A DNA stretch of 7,179 bases from CALGLS01 sp045105695 (GTDB lineage: Bacteria > Bacteroidota > Bacteroidia > Chitinophagales > Saprospiraceae), in assembly GCA_045105695.1 (NCBI GenBank), contig JBGCDT010000366.1, forward strand, positions 1 through 7,179, read 5' to 3'. Shown piece after piece: positions 1 through 6,177 of this stretch (within the stretch, counting starts at the first letter, position 1; each line of letters starts with the position of its first letter). Under the pieces are notes generated by a model. It had not been told where the DNA came from, searched no databases, and worked only from the letters and a program-made list of their open reading frames with translations. The position numbers and the translations under genes are program-made.

Positions 1-313
1 GAATGGATAAGTTGACAGAAGGGTGAAAACGGAGACCACCTTTGTAAGGACCGATGGCCATATTGAACTGCACTCGGTAACCTCGGTTGACTTGGATATG
101 TCCCTTATCGTCAACCCATGTCACGCGAAAGCTGATGGTACGATCCGGTTCGATCATTCTTTCGAGAAGAGAGTAGCCTTGGTAAGCTTTGTTCTTTTCA
201 ATAAAAGGAATAATGACCTCTGCAAATTCTTCCACAGCTTGGTGGAATTCAGGTTCATTAGGATTACGTTCTTTGACGTAGTCCATAAATTTTTTGGTTT
301 TTCTACTTGCCAT
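1..313 (-). CDS. gdhA: Glutamate dehydrogenase, N-terminal part (runs off the left edge)
   Basis: Hexameric glutamate dehydrogenases interconvert glutamate with 2-oxoglutarate and ammonia in the cytoplasm. Reading the minus strand from the ATG at 313-311 gives 104 residues with no stop before the edge. The start MASRKTKKFMDYVKERN, then NPNEPEFHQAVEE (residues 17-29), and above all YRVQFNMAIGPYKGGLRFHP (residues 79-98), are signatures of the GdhA substrate-binding domain. K91 in PYKGGLRF matches the lysine that contacts the glutamate side chain in the family. The family is about 450 residues long, so roughly a quarter is visible and the nucleotide-binding domain, hence NADP versus NAD use, cannot be judged. 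An in-frame ATG at 346-344 would add 11 residues (MEWLPTIKLLF); I prefer 313 because it fits the family N-terminus. No Shine-Dalgarno sequence is seen, as is usual in Bacteroidota. The gene stands 191 bp downstream of the large lipoprotein gene on the same strand. Confidence 0.93.
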   Translation of the reverse strand, partial: MASRKTKKFMDYVKERNPNEPEFHQAVEEFAEVIIPFIEKNKAYQGYSLLERMIEPDRTISFRVTWVDDKGHIQVNRGYRVQFNMAIGPYKGGLRFHPSVNLSI

Positions 314-366
314 AAAGAGTAATTTAATAGTCGGAAGCCACTCCATATGGATAGGGATGTTAAAAA

Positions 367-374
367 CAAACCTA
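367..374 (-). promoter_or_regulatory. Candidate -7 promoter box for gdhA (TAGGTTTG)
   Basis: The minus strand reads TAGGTTTG, an exact match to the Bacteroidota housekeeping -7 consensus TAnnTTTG. It lies 53 nt before the preferred gdhA start at 313 and 20 nt before the alternative start at 346. No clear TTTG -33 box is present at the usual distance, so this is a motif match only. It suggests that gdhA has its own promoter rather than depending on read-through from the gene upstream. Confidence 0.35.
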
Positions 375-465
375 CCTCTGATAGCTTCGTAATTTGTGAG
401 TGTAATACTATACTTAAAACTTGCGCAAAAGAAAGGCTTATTTTTCTATTGTGATAACATTGAGC

Positions 466-491
466 GGACAAAATTGTGAGAAAAATTGTCC
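466..491. repeat. Inverted repeat after the lipoprotein gene
   Basis: GGACAA (466-471) and TTGTCC (486-491) form a perfect 6-bp inverted repeat around a 14-nt A/T-rich loop. It begins 13 nt past the stop codon of the minus-strand lipoprotein gene, where a transcription end would be expected. No T-tract follows on the minus strand, so it is at best a weak terminator or an mRNA 3'-end hairpin. Confidence 0.3.
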
Positions 492-504
492 TACTAAGCT
501 GCTA

Positions 505-3500
505 CTACCTCGCATACACAAACTCATCCACCACTCCATTATTATTTCCAACAACCAACATCTTCCTCCCGTCAGCTAATGGCAATAGGATAATATCCCT
601 AGCCTGATTACTTGCCCAAAGCCCATGTTCTCTATTCGGCAGATATTCAAAATTGCCTTTGCCGTCCCCTAAGAGTAGCGTTCCATTAGAAGCATCATAG
701 ACACCCGTCTCTGTTTCTGCTCCATTGTCATTTCCGACGAGTAGTAAATCTAGTTTTCCATCTTTATTGAAGTCATCCGCAATGCTAGAGTGACAAGGAG
801 CGATTTGCGCCATATCCGGCAAAGGTCTAAAGGTAAAATTACCACCTCCTGTATTTTCAAAATAGCCCGTCAATAGATTATTCGCTTCTAATTTGTAAGC
901 ATCTTTTAATTCCTCTGGAGAAAGAACTTCCTCCAAACTAGCATCGGCATATTTGTAATAACGCGTAAATTTCTTTTTCACTTTGGCAATTTGCTTAATC
1001 ATCGCATCCCTTCCTGCGTATGGATAATCCTTGCCGTTGGAATGGAAAGTCATAATTGGATCAATAGCTCCATTTTGATCAAAGTCCTTAGTGTACATTC
1101 TGATTGGAGCATCAGGGCTGGCTTTTAGTCGAGTATTCGCACCTAGGTTACCTCCGACTAGATCCATGTCGCCATCGCCATCGAAGTCAGCAGCAATGAG
1201 GCAGTTCCACCAGCCATTTGTATTTGCTAGTGTTCTTGCATTCAGCTTTCCGTTTTTGTTATTGTAAATAGTAATCGGCATCCACTCCCCTGCTACGATC
1301 ATTTCCTCAGAACCATCTCCATCAGTGTCCGTCCAAATGATGTCCGTGACCATTCCTATGTTTTTAAAACCTGGAGCGAACTCGTCTGTTGCGTCAGTAA
1401 AGGTGCCTCCATTATTTTTCAAAATATAACTTTGAGGAGCCATCGGATAAGCTTCAGGAGAAACTCTTCCACCCACAATCAGATCACTATCGCCATCGCC
1501 ATCCACATCATGCGCACTGACACAACCACCGCTGGAACGAATTGTAGGAATATTGTTAGAACGACTAAAATTTCCTTTGCCGTCATTTAAATACAAGCGA
1601 TCTTGGTAAACATTACTGTTAGCTTCTGCTACATATCCTCCACTTACGATGTACAAATCCATGTCTTTATCACCATCTGCGTCAAAGAAGACACTGCTTA
1701 TGTCCTCATAATTTTTATCTGCATTCCAAGTGGCCTCAGATGCTTTCTTAAACTTGCTGTTTTTAGTTTGCAAATACAAAGCTCCTGCACTGTTTGCCGC
1801 TCCACCGATATAGCAATCTGGTAGTCCATCACCATTCACGTCTGCTTTAGAAAGCGCTGGTCCTTCCTGTGACAGCTTGTGTGGAAGCAAACGCTCTCTG
1901 GTAAAATCAGAGAATTCATTTTCTACATGTCGGTATGCAATTGTATTGTTAGATTTAAAAATCGATTTTGATTTTGCAGGTGCTGGTAACTTTTGATTTT
2001 TTGCATCAGTGTAATTAATGGTTACTTTCTGATTGGCTTTTACGTTTGTCAAAGCTTGAGATTTTCCATCTGGCCAAACCACTTCCACTTTAGAGACAGT
2101 TGTATTTTCACCAAGCCCGAAATGCAAAATTGGTTCAGAGGCAGAGAAGAAACCTCTGTTATTCGTTAGCTCCTGATACTGCATAGATTCATCGTTTTGT
2201 CGTATAGTGACTTTGGTTCCGATACCTAGTTTATTCCCCGCAGAGCCATTCATTTGAAGTTGTAAATAATTTCCGCCTTGTAAGTTGTTTGTTAGATTTT
2301 CATAAATAAAAGCAGGATCACTTATATTATTTACGATCAAATCCAAATCACCATCTGCGTCCAAATCTGCATAAGCACATCCGTTAGAAAAAGAAACATC
2401 AGTCAAGCCCCAGCTATCGCTGACATTCTCGAAGCTGGTTCCATTTTTATTTTTGAAAATATAATTCTGCAATTTCAAACTAGGAATAATGGTAAGAAAG
2501 GCTTCGATATCTGGATAACGCTTCTTATTTACTCCACCTGATTTTTCAATAGAATCCCTCACATAAGTCATGTAATCCAGATCCGTAACATCTCGCTTAT
2601 AACCATTATCAATAAAAAGATCTTTCAAACCATCGTTGTCAAAATCTGCGAAGATCGCTCCCCAGCTCCAATCCGTATTGGAGACTCCGGCGAGTTGACC
2701 GATCTCACTAAAAGTACCGTTGCCGTTATTAAGTTGTAATACATTTCGAGACACCTGATGACCGTAGCCATATTTCAGCAAAGTCTCATATCGCTCCAGT
2801 TGCATGATGTTCATGAGTTGTTTGTAGCGAATGGGGTCTTCTGCGATCATGTCCAAAGTAATGATATCCAAGAGACCGTCATTATTAATATCAGCCAAAT
2901 CAGAACCCATTGTATTTTGCGAACTATGGCGAACATAGCTATCATACTCATCCGTAAAAGTGCCATCTCCATTATTAATATAAATAAGATCTGGCTCCAC
3001 ATAATCATTAGCCACATAGACATCTGGGTATCCATCTTTATTGATGTCCCCGATAGTAGCGGAGAGACCAAAAGCAGAATTATCAATTCCAGCCTGCTTG
3101 CTTACTTCTACAAATTTTCCATTGTCATTTCTATACAGACGATCTGATTCAAAAGGTGTCAGCGGATTTGTGAGTCGATTTATTTGTCCCATTTCATTTT
3201 GCTTCAAGCGCAATTTGGTAGCTACCTTAAAACCGAGGCGATGATTCAAAAGAAATAAATCTAAGTCTCCATCTTTATCGTAATCGAAGAAATTTCCATG
3301 ATTAGAATTTGCATTATCGACAAGGCCAAATTGTGCAGCAGATTCTGTGAATGTGTTGTCTTTGTTATTTATAAAAAGGAAATTGTTCTTCTTTCCGTCA
3401 TCTTCCTTAGAGGTTCTACAAACGTAAATATCCAAGTAGCCATCGCTATTTACATCAGCCATGGTAACACCCGTTTTGAAACCATCCGCAGCAGCAACGC

Positions 3501-3891
3501 CGGCAGACTGGGTGATGTCTTCGAAGACCATGTTGCCTTTATTGAGGTATAATTTGTTGGGGACAAATGTTCCAGTGAAGTAGAGATCAGGTAGTCCATC
3601 ATTATTAATATCTCCTACGGCTACTCCACCTCCATTGTAGAGGTACTCAAAGTTTAGAACATTGTAAGTGTAATCTTCAGTAATTGCATTGCTAAAAGAA
3701 ACGCCAGAAGTGGAGGGATCAACTCGCTGAAAACGCTGATCTCCGGAGGATGTATTTGTAGAAGACGTTGTAGTATTCGTTGTTTTACTATCTTCAACCT
3801 TTCCAGCATTGTCCTGTTTACAGGAATGGAATAATAGAAGCGTAAGACATAACGTAAATATAAAGAGTAGATTAACCGGTGACTGGTTCAT
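505..3891 (-). CDS. Large surface lipoprotein with FG-GAP/VCBS-type repeats and a central ASPIC/UnbV domain (CRTAC1-like)
   Basis: The gene encodes 1128 residues. Residues 1-23 form a lipoprotein signal: a hydrophobic stretch, then FHSC with lipidated C24. CKQDN after it resembles the lysine/acidic export signal that sends Bacteroidota lipoproteins to the outer surface. A Thr/Ser-rich linker follows (about 37-50). Fourteen DxDxDG-type calcium loops follow, starting near residues 94, 146, 203, 282, 334, 416, 509, 684, 737, 795, 855, 902, 936 and 1040, as in integrin-like FG-GAP beta-propellers. An ASPIC/UnbV domain lies at about 541-628 (GNKLGIGTKV, FFSASEPILHFGLG, VVWPDGK). The two sets of seven loops suggest two propellers flanking it. 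Such proteins are common in Bacteroidota; their ligands are mostly unknown, and adhesion or glycan handling is only an inference. The ATG at 3891 is chosen because the lipoprotein signal starts there. No frameshift is seen. It is probably monocistronic: bshB1 diverges upstream and gdhA has its own -7-like box. Confidence 0.93.
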   Translation of the reverse strand: MNQSPVNLLFIFTLCLTLLLFHSCKQDNAGKVEDSKTTNTTTSSTNTSSGDQRFQRVDPSTSGVSFSNAITEDYTYNVLNFEYLYNGGGVAVGDINNDGLPDLYFTGTFVPNKLYLNKGNMVFEDITQSAGVAAADGFKTGVTMADVNSDGYLDIYVCRTSKEDDGKKNNFLFINNKDNTFTESAAQFGLVDNANSNHGNFFDYDKDGDLDLFLLNHRLGFKVATKLRLKQNEMGQINRLTNPLTPFESDRLYRNDNGKFVEVSKQAGIDNSAFGLSATIGDINKDGYPDVYVANDYVEPDLIYINNGDGTFTDEYDSYVRHSSQNTMGSDLADINNDGLLDIITLDMIAEDPIRYKQLMNIMQLERYETLLKYGYGHQVSRNVLQLNNGNGTFSEIGQLAGVSNTDWSWGAIFADFDNDGLKDLFIDNGYKRDVTDLDYMTYVRDSIEKSGGVNKKRYPDIEAFLTIIPSLKLQNYIFKNKNGTSFENVSDSWGLTDVSFSNGCAYADLDADGDLDLIVNNISDPAFIYENLTNNLQGGNYLQLQMNGSAGNKLGIGTKVTIRQNDESMQYQELTNNRGFFSASEPILHFGLGENTTVSKVEVVWPDGKSQALTNVKANQKVTINYTDAKNQKLPAPAKSKSIFKSNNTIAYRHVENEFSDFTRERLLPHKLSQEGPALSKADVNGDGLPDCYIGGAANSAGALYLQTKNSKFKKASEATWNADKNYEDISSVFFDADGDKDMDLYIVSGGYVAEANSNVYQDRLYLNDGKGNFSRSNNIPTIRSSGGCVSAHDVDGDGDSDLIVGGRVSPEAYPMAPQSYILKNNGGTFTDATDEFAPGFKNIGMVTDIIWTDTDGDGSEEMIVAGEWMPITIYNNKNGKLNARTLANTNGWWNCLIAADFDGDGDMDLVGGNLGANTRLKASPDAPIRMYTKDFDQNGAIDPIMTFHSNGKDYPYAGRDAMIKQIAKVKKKFTRYYKYADASLEEVLSPEELKDAYKLEANNLLTGYFENTGGGNFTFRPLPDMAQIAPCHSSIADDFNKDGKLDLLLVGNDNGAETETGVYDASNGTLLLGDGKGNFEYLPNREHGLWASNQARDIILLPLADGRKMLVVGNNNGVVDEFVYAR

Positions 3892-3916
3892 AAGGACATA
3901 GAATTTTGTGAGACCG

Positions 3917-3924
3917 CAAAATTA
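3917..3924 (-). promoter_or_regulatory. Candidate -7 promoter box for the lipoprotein gene (TAATTTTG)
   Basis: The minus strand reads TAATTTTG, an exact match to the Bacteroidota -7 consensus TAnnTTTG, with exactly 25 nt between it and the ATG at 3891. A start about 7 nt downstream would give a short leader of roughly 18-20 nt. No TTTG -33 element is seen at the usual spacing. The same 25-nt distance separates the matching box from the saccharopine dehydrogenase start at 6203, which adds some weight. Confidence 0.45.
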
Positions 3925-3987
3925 AGCAATTGAAGTTATTCTACGTTAATTTACACGGAATGTGTCAAAGAATTAAAAACGAAAAAC

Positions 3988-4707
3988 ATGAAATTAGATA
4001 TTCTAGCCATCGGTGTACATCCTGATGATGTGGAACTCAGTTGTAGCGGAACTTTACTAAGACATATAGCTGCTGGCAAAAAGGTAGGTCTATTAGATCT
4101 TACCCGAGGAGAACTAGGTACCCGAGGAACTGCCGAAATCAGAGATCAAGAAGCAGCCAACTCCGCCAAAAAGATGGGCGCTCTCGTCCGCGACAACCTC
4201 AAAATGGCAGATGGCTTCTTTCAGAATGACAAAGAACATCAGCTCCAGATCATTCAAATCCTCAGAAAGTATCAACCAGAGATCGTCCTCGCCAATGCGC
4301 TCGACGACCGACACCCTGACCACGGTCGTGCTGCAAAGCTGACTCATGATGCTTGCTTTCTCTCTGGTTTGATAAAGATTCCGACTTATGATGAAGATGG
4401 TAATTTGCAAGATCGCTGGAGACCAAAGGTCGTTTACCACTACATTCAGGATTATGACTTGAAGCCTGACTTCATTGTGGACATCACAGATTTTATGGAT
4501 CAAAAACTAGAATTGGTTCAGACTTTTGAGTCTCAATTCTATAATCCTAAGTCGAAAGAACCTGAATCTCCGATTTCGAGTAAAGCGTTTTTGGATGCAC
4601 TGATTGGAAAGAACAGAGGCTTTGGGCGACCTGCGGGAGTAGAATTTGCGGAGGGATTCAACGTGGTGAGGCCGATGCTGGTGGATGATCTCTTCGATCT
4701 TCGATAG
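3988..4707 (+). CDS. bshB1: Bacillithiol biosynthesis N-acetylglucosaminyl-malate deacetylase BshB1
   Basis: BshB1 removes the acetyl group from GlcNAc-malate to give GlcN-malate, the middle step of bacillithiol synthesis; BshA acts before it and BshC after it. The protein is cytoplasmic and belongs to the zinc-dependent PIG-L/LmbE family. It has 239 residues, the normal family length. HPDD at 11-14 and HPDH at 109-112 supply the expected zinc ligands H11, D14 and H112, with D13 as the likely general base by family analogy. The stretch LTRGELGTRGT (38-48), followed by RDQEAANSAKKMG (52-64), is typical of BshB1 rather than of other PIG-L deacetylases. The C-terminal region with SSKAFLDALIGKNRGFGRPAGVEFAEGF also fits. 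The start is preceded by an A-rich stretch (aattaaaaacgaaaaac), normal for Bacteroidota. The gene stands alone: it diverges from the lipoprotein gene and converges on ssrA. bshA and bshC are not in the window. Confidence 0.93.
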   Translation: MKLDILAIGVHPDDVELSCSGTLLRHIAAGKKVGLLDLTRGELGTRGTAEIRDQEAANSAKKMGALVRDNLKMADGFFQNDKEHQLQIIQILRKYQPEIVLANALDDRHPDHGRAAKLTHDACFLSGLIKIPTYDEDGNLQDRWRPKVVYHYIQDYDLKPDFIVDITDFMDQKLELVQTFESQFYNPKSKEPESPISSKAFLDALIGKNRGFGRPAGVEFAEGFNVVRPMLVDDLFDLR

Positions 4708-4716
4708 GGAAGATCG
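4695..4716 (+). repeat. Small hairpin across the bshB1 stop codon
   Basis: CGATCTT (4695-4701) and AAGATCG (4710-4716) form a perfect 7-bp inverted repeat with an 8-nt loop that holds the TAG stop codon of bshB1. No T-tract follows it, so it is not a terminator by itself. The true terminator-like hairpin lies 15 nt further on. It may be chance or an mRNA 3'-end structure. Confidence 0.3.
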
Positions 4717-4730
4717 TTGTCCAAAAAGAA

Positions 4731-4766
4731 AAAAACCTCTGAACATAGATATGATCAGAGGTTTTT
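4731..4766. terminator. Bidirectional Rho-independent terminator between bshB1 and ssrA
   Basis: AAAAACCTCTGA (4731-4742) pairs perfectly with TCAGAGGTTTTT (4755-4766): 12 bp around a 12-nt loop. On the plus strand the stem is followed by TTTTT-G-TTTT, 24 nt after the bshB1 stop. On the minus strand the same stem ends in a T-run 7 nt after the mature 3' end of tmRNA. It can therefore stop transcription from both convergent genes. Confidence 0.85.
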
Positions 4767-4772
4767 GTTTTG

Positions 4773-5143
4773 TGGAGCTGCCGGGAGTTGAACCCGGGTC
4801 CAGACAAAGTATTCGAGAGCTTTCTACATGCTTAGTCTTCAGTCAAATTTTCGAGTGTAAGAAAAGTCTGAAAACGAACTCATACTTACACCTTAAGCTC
4901 TTAATTTCGCAAAGTAGTCAAGCTACGCTACTTCGCTATCCCGAGGGTTGTTTGATGGACGGCACGCTGTGTATCAGGATTCAAGCGCGGGTCCAAAGGC
5001 GTCTAATTCCTTGAATTAGGCAGCCATGGCGAACTTAGAGTTGCCAGTTAAAATTTGTTAGTTACCATTTTTATCGAAGTGAATAACCTTGCTTCGGCAT
5101 GCTTACTAACGGATAGGCTTTCCTGTCGATTCCATACAGCCCC
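4773..5143 (-). ncRNA. ssrA: Transfer-messenger RNA (tmRNA)
   Basis: tmRNA with SmpB rescues ribosomes stalled on broken mRNAs and tags the nascent protein for proteolysis. The 5' end GGGGCTG (5143-5137) pairs with CAGCTCC (4780-4774) as the alanine-type acceptor stem, including the G-U pair typical of alanyl-tRNA synthetase recognition. The T arm CCGGG-TTCAACT-CCCGG is intact, and GGAATCGACAGG near the 5' end is the conserved tRNA-like segment. A tag reading frame ends at TAA (5018-5016), which lies inside a perfect 7-bp, 3-nt-loop hairpin (5019-5003). An H-type pseudoknot is clear: GTGTAAG (4891-4885) with CTTACAC (4861-4855), interlocked with GTTTTCAG (4875-4868) and CTGAAGAC (4842-4835). 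A further 9-bp stem pairs 4936-4928 with 4917-4909. It is a one-piece tmRNA of about 371 nt. The CCA end is not encoded (ACA follows the acceptor stem) and must be added afterwards. Confidence 0.95.
5016..5045 (-). CDS. tmRNA tag peptide reading frame (GNSKFAMAA)
   Basis: The resume codon is most likely GGC (5045-5043), giving GNSKFAMAA and then TAA at 5018-5016. Known Bacteroidota tags usually start with Gly and end in ALAA or AMAA, and the last residues are the ones proteases read. The frame upstream has a TAA 12 nt before the GGC, so the tag cannot extend far. The exact resume codon is inferred from the family pattern and tag length. Confidence 0.82.
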   Translation of the reverse strand, partial: GNSKFAMAA

Positions 5144-5420
5144 GTTTTAATGAAAATGAAAATTTTAATAAAATTAAAAATGCCTTCTTTCGTGTTTTCT
5201 TATCGCTAAAGCGCTAAGCTAGTTAGGAAAAGCTCGCACTGCAATTTAAAAATTACGATGAGTGTTCTTCTCCGGAGTTACTTAAAAGGCAGAAAATTTC
5301 AAAAATCACTTTCAGTTAGTAATGGACTTTTCGGCTGCTACTTTTAGCTGAGCTTTTGTGGAGTCCTCTATTAAGACGCAAATAACCTAAAAATAGTTCA
5401 CCTTCCATAGCACAAAACAT
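5144..5420. other. AT-rich region upstream of ssrA without a recognised gene
   Basis: This stretch between the minus-strand terminator at 5421-5451 and the tmRNA 5' end must hold the ssrA promoter. I find no exact TAnnTTTG box close to 5143; the nearest approximation on the minus strand is TAATTTTA, about 35 nt upstream. A near tandem repeat CGCTAA occurs at 5204-5209 and 5212-5217. Only tiny open frames exist (29 residues at 5258-5347 plus, 34 residues at 5316-5420 minus), without supporting features. It is longer than a simple promoter needs. Confidence 0.5.
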
Positions 5421-5451
5421 AAAAAAATCGCCAACCGGGTCGGTCGACGAT
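5421..5451 (-). terminator. Rho-independent terminator after the small secreted-protein gene
   Basis: On the minus strand ATCGTCGACCG (5451-5441) pairs with CGGTTGGCGAT (5437-5427) across the 3-nt loop ACC. This gives an 11-bp stem with two G-U pairs, followed by a run of seven T (5427-5421, the first being the last stem base). It lies 64 nt after the stop of the 124-residue gene on the same strand and separates that transcript from ssrA. The plus strand has no good T-tract after the stem, so it works in one direction. Confidence 0.85.
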
Positions 5452-5515
5452 CTTAGTTGAAAACTCAACAATGTTTATTTGTAACGTTTTCGTGATATGG
5501 TTATGGATTTGAAGT

Positions 5516-5890
5516 TTAGTTGATGGTCAATTCTTTTTGAATGCAAATGCCTTGCTCTGTTTTAAGTTCTACAAGATAATTTCCGGTTTTCATATTGGAT
5601 AAATCCAATTCATAAATAGTGCTTCCTGGAAGCGTTCTTACGTCATCATGCATAATGACTTCTTCTTTCTTACGAACATTTACATCGACAACAGCATCTT
5701 TAACTGCCTGAAAATCAATAAATAGCGTTACACCTTCGTAGTCAGATAAGAAAATATCTTTTAAAGAAAGTCCAATTTCCGAAGTGTTAGCAGTTGAATT
5801 TTTAATTGGTGAATCGGGATCACCGTTGTGTGCAAACAGGCAGCTACATATTGCCAGGCAAGCCAGCAAGGTTAAACAATTTTTTTTCAT
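5516..5890 (-). CDS. Small exported protein, probable Ig-like beta-sandwich, function unknown
   Basis: I do not recognise a named family. The 124-residue protein starts MKKNCLTLLACLAICSCLFA, a clear export signal. Cleavage after LFA-20 by signal peptidase I is most likely; ICSC ending at C17 is a poor lipobox, so a lipoprotein is less likely. Residues 21-40 are polar (HNGDPDSPIKNSTANTSE). From about 50 to the end alternating hydrophobic strands are seen (VTLFIDF, VVDVNVRKK, TIYELDLSNMKTGNYLVELKT, IQKELTIN). The last part resembles the LDLS-x-x-TGxYxVxxxT pattern of Bacteroidota C-terminal sorting domains and of DUF3244-like small periplasmic proteins; this is an inference from pattern only. 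The gene is monocistronic, with its own terminator 64 nt downstream and a divergent neighbour upstream. The ATG at 5890 is chosen because the lysine-rich signal-peptide start directly follows it. Confidence 0.75.
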   Translation of the reverse strand: MKKNCLTLLACLAICSCLFAHNGDPDSPIKNSTANTSEIGLSLKDIFLSDYEGVTLFIDFQAVKDAVVDVNVRKKEEVIMHDDVRTLPGSTIYELDLSNMKTGNYLVELKTEQGICIQKELTIN

Positions 5891-6101
5891 GGTTATGTAT
5901 TGATTATAAATCTAAATATGGTATCTCAGTGCTATGGAGGAGAAACTCGGAGGGAAAGATTGGAAGGAAAACTTATGTGGGGAAAATGCGCTTGGCATCT
6001 TTTGAAGGGACAATCTTACTAAACAATTCCTGTGCCAGCGAAAGTTTAGTTCTCCCAAATTCTTTTTTACAAATTACAATGATTCACAATATCAGGTGTA
6101 G

Positions 6102-6114
6102 AAACACTGTGTTT
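6102..6114. repeat. 13-nt palindrome AAACACtGTGTTT
   Basis: Two perfect 6-nt arms, AAACAC (6102-6107) and GTGTTT (6109-6114), flank one central T. It lies 55 nt upstream of the -7-like box of the saccharopine dehydrogenase gene, within a divergent promoter region, so it could be an operator for a dimeric regulator. No second copy is seen in the window. Confidence 0.3.
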
Positions 6115-6169
6115 TCGAAAAGAACTGTTTTTACTTTTTCAAAAGATAAACCTTCTAAGCTTAATTTAA

Positions 6170-6177
6170 TATTTTTG
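6170..6177 (+). promoter_or_regulatory. Candidate -7 promoter box for the saccharopine dehydrogenase gene (TATTTTTG)
   Basis: TATTTTTG matches the Bacteroidota -7 consensus TAnnTTTG exactly and leaves 25 nt before the ATG at 6203. That is the same spacing as the box upstream of the lipoprotein gene. No convincing TTTG -33 box is found about 19-21 nt upstream. The expected leader would be about 18-20 nt. Confidence 0.45.

Noticed and set aside
154..471. A 105-codon minus-strand open frame over the gdhA start region
   Set aside because: It is shifted in frame relative to gdhA, whose reading gives clear family motifs; this frame gives none.
441..480. Resemblance to a lac operator (attgtgataac, gagcgga, aattgtgag)
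   Set aside because: The elements are scrambled relative to the real operator, there is no lac-type gene nearby, and A/T-rich chance similarity explains it.
2758..3147. Open frames antisense to the lipoprotein gene
   Set aside because: The minus-strand frame is a continuous 1128-residue protein with regular calcium-loop repeats; the antisense and shifted frames arise from its biased repeated codons.
474..3913. Shared 8-mer TTGTGAGA at 474-481 and 3906-3913 flanking the lipoprotein gene as possible insertion repeats
   Set aside because: Eight matching bases in A/T-rich gaps are expected by chance, and no mobile-element features accompany them.
4114..4503. 129-codon minus-strand open frame inside bshB1
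   Set aside because: It is antisense to a well-supported gene, with no recognisable motifs.
4773..4800. Possible tRNA, suggested by the perfect T arm and acceptor end
   Set aside because: The matching 5' acceptor strand is at 5137-5143, and the intervening 330 nt contain a tag frame and pseudoknots, so it is the tRNA-like part of tmRNA.
4685..5014. 109-codon plus-strand open frame across the terminator and tmRNA
   Set aside because: It runs through the terminator hairpin and antisense to conserved tmRNA structure.
5258..5347. 29-residue plus-strand open frame
   Set aside because: Short, without start context, motif or neighbour support.
5316..5420. 34-residue minus-strand open frame starting at the end of the terminator T-tract
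   Set aside because: Its ATG lies directly after the T-run of the terminator, so no leader or ribosome site is available, and the peptide has no recognisable features.
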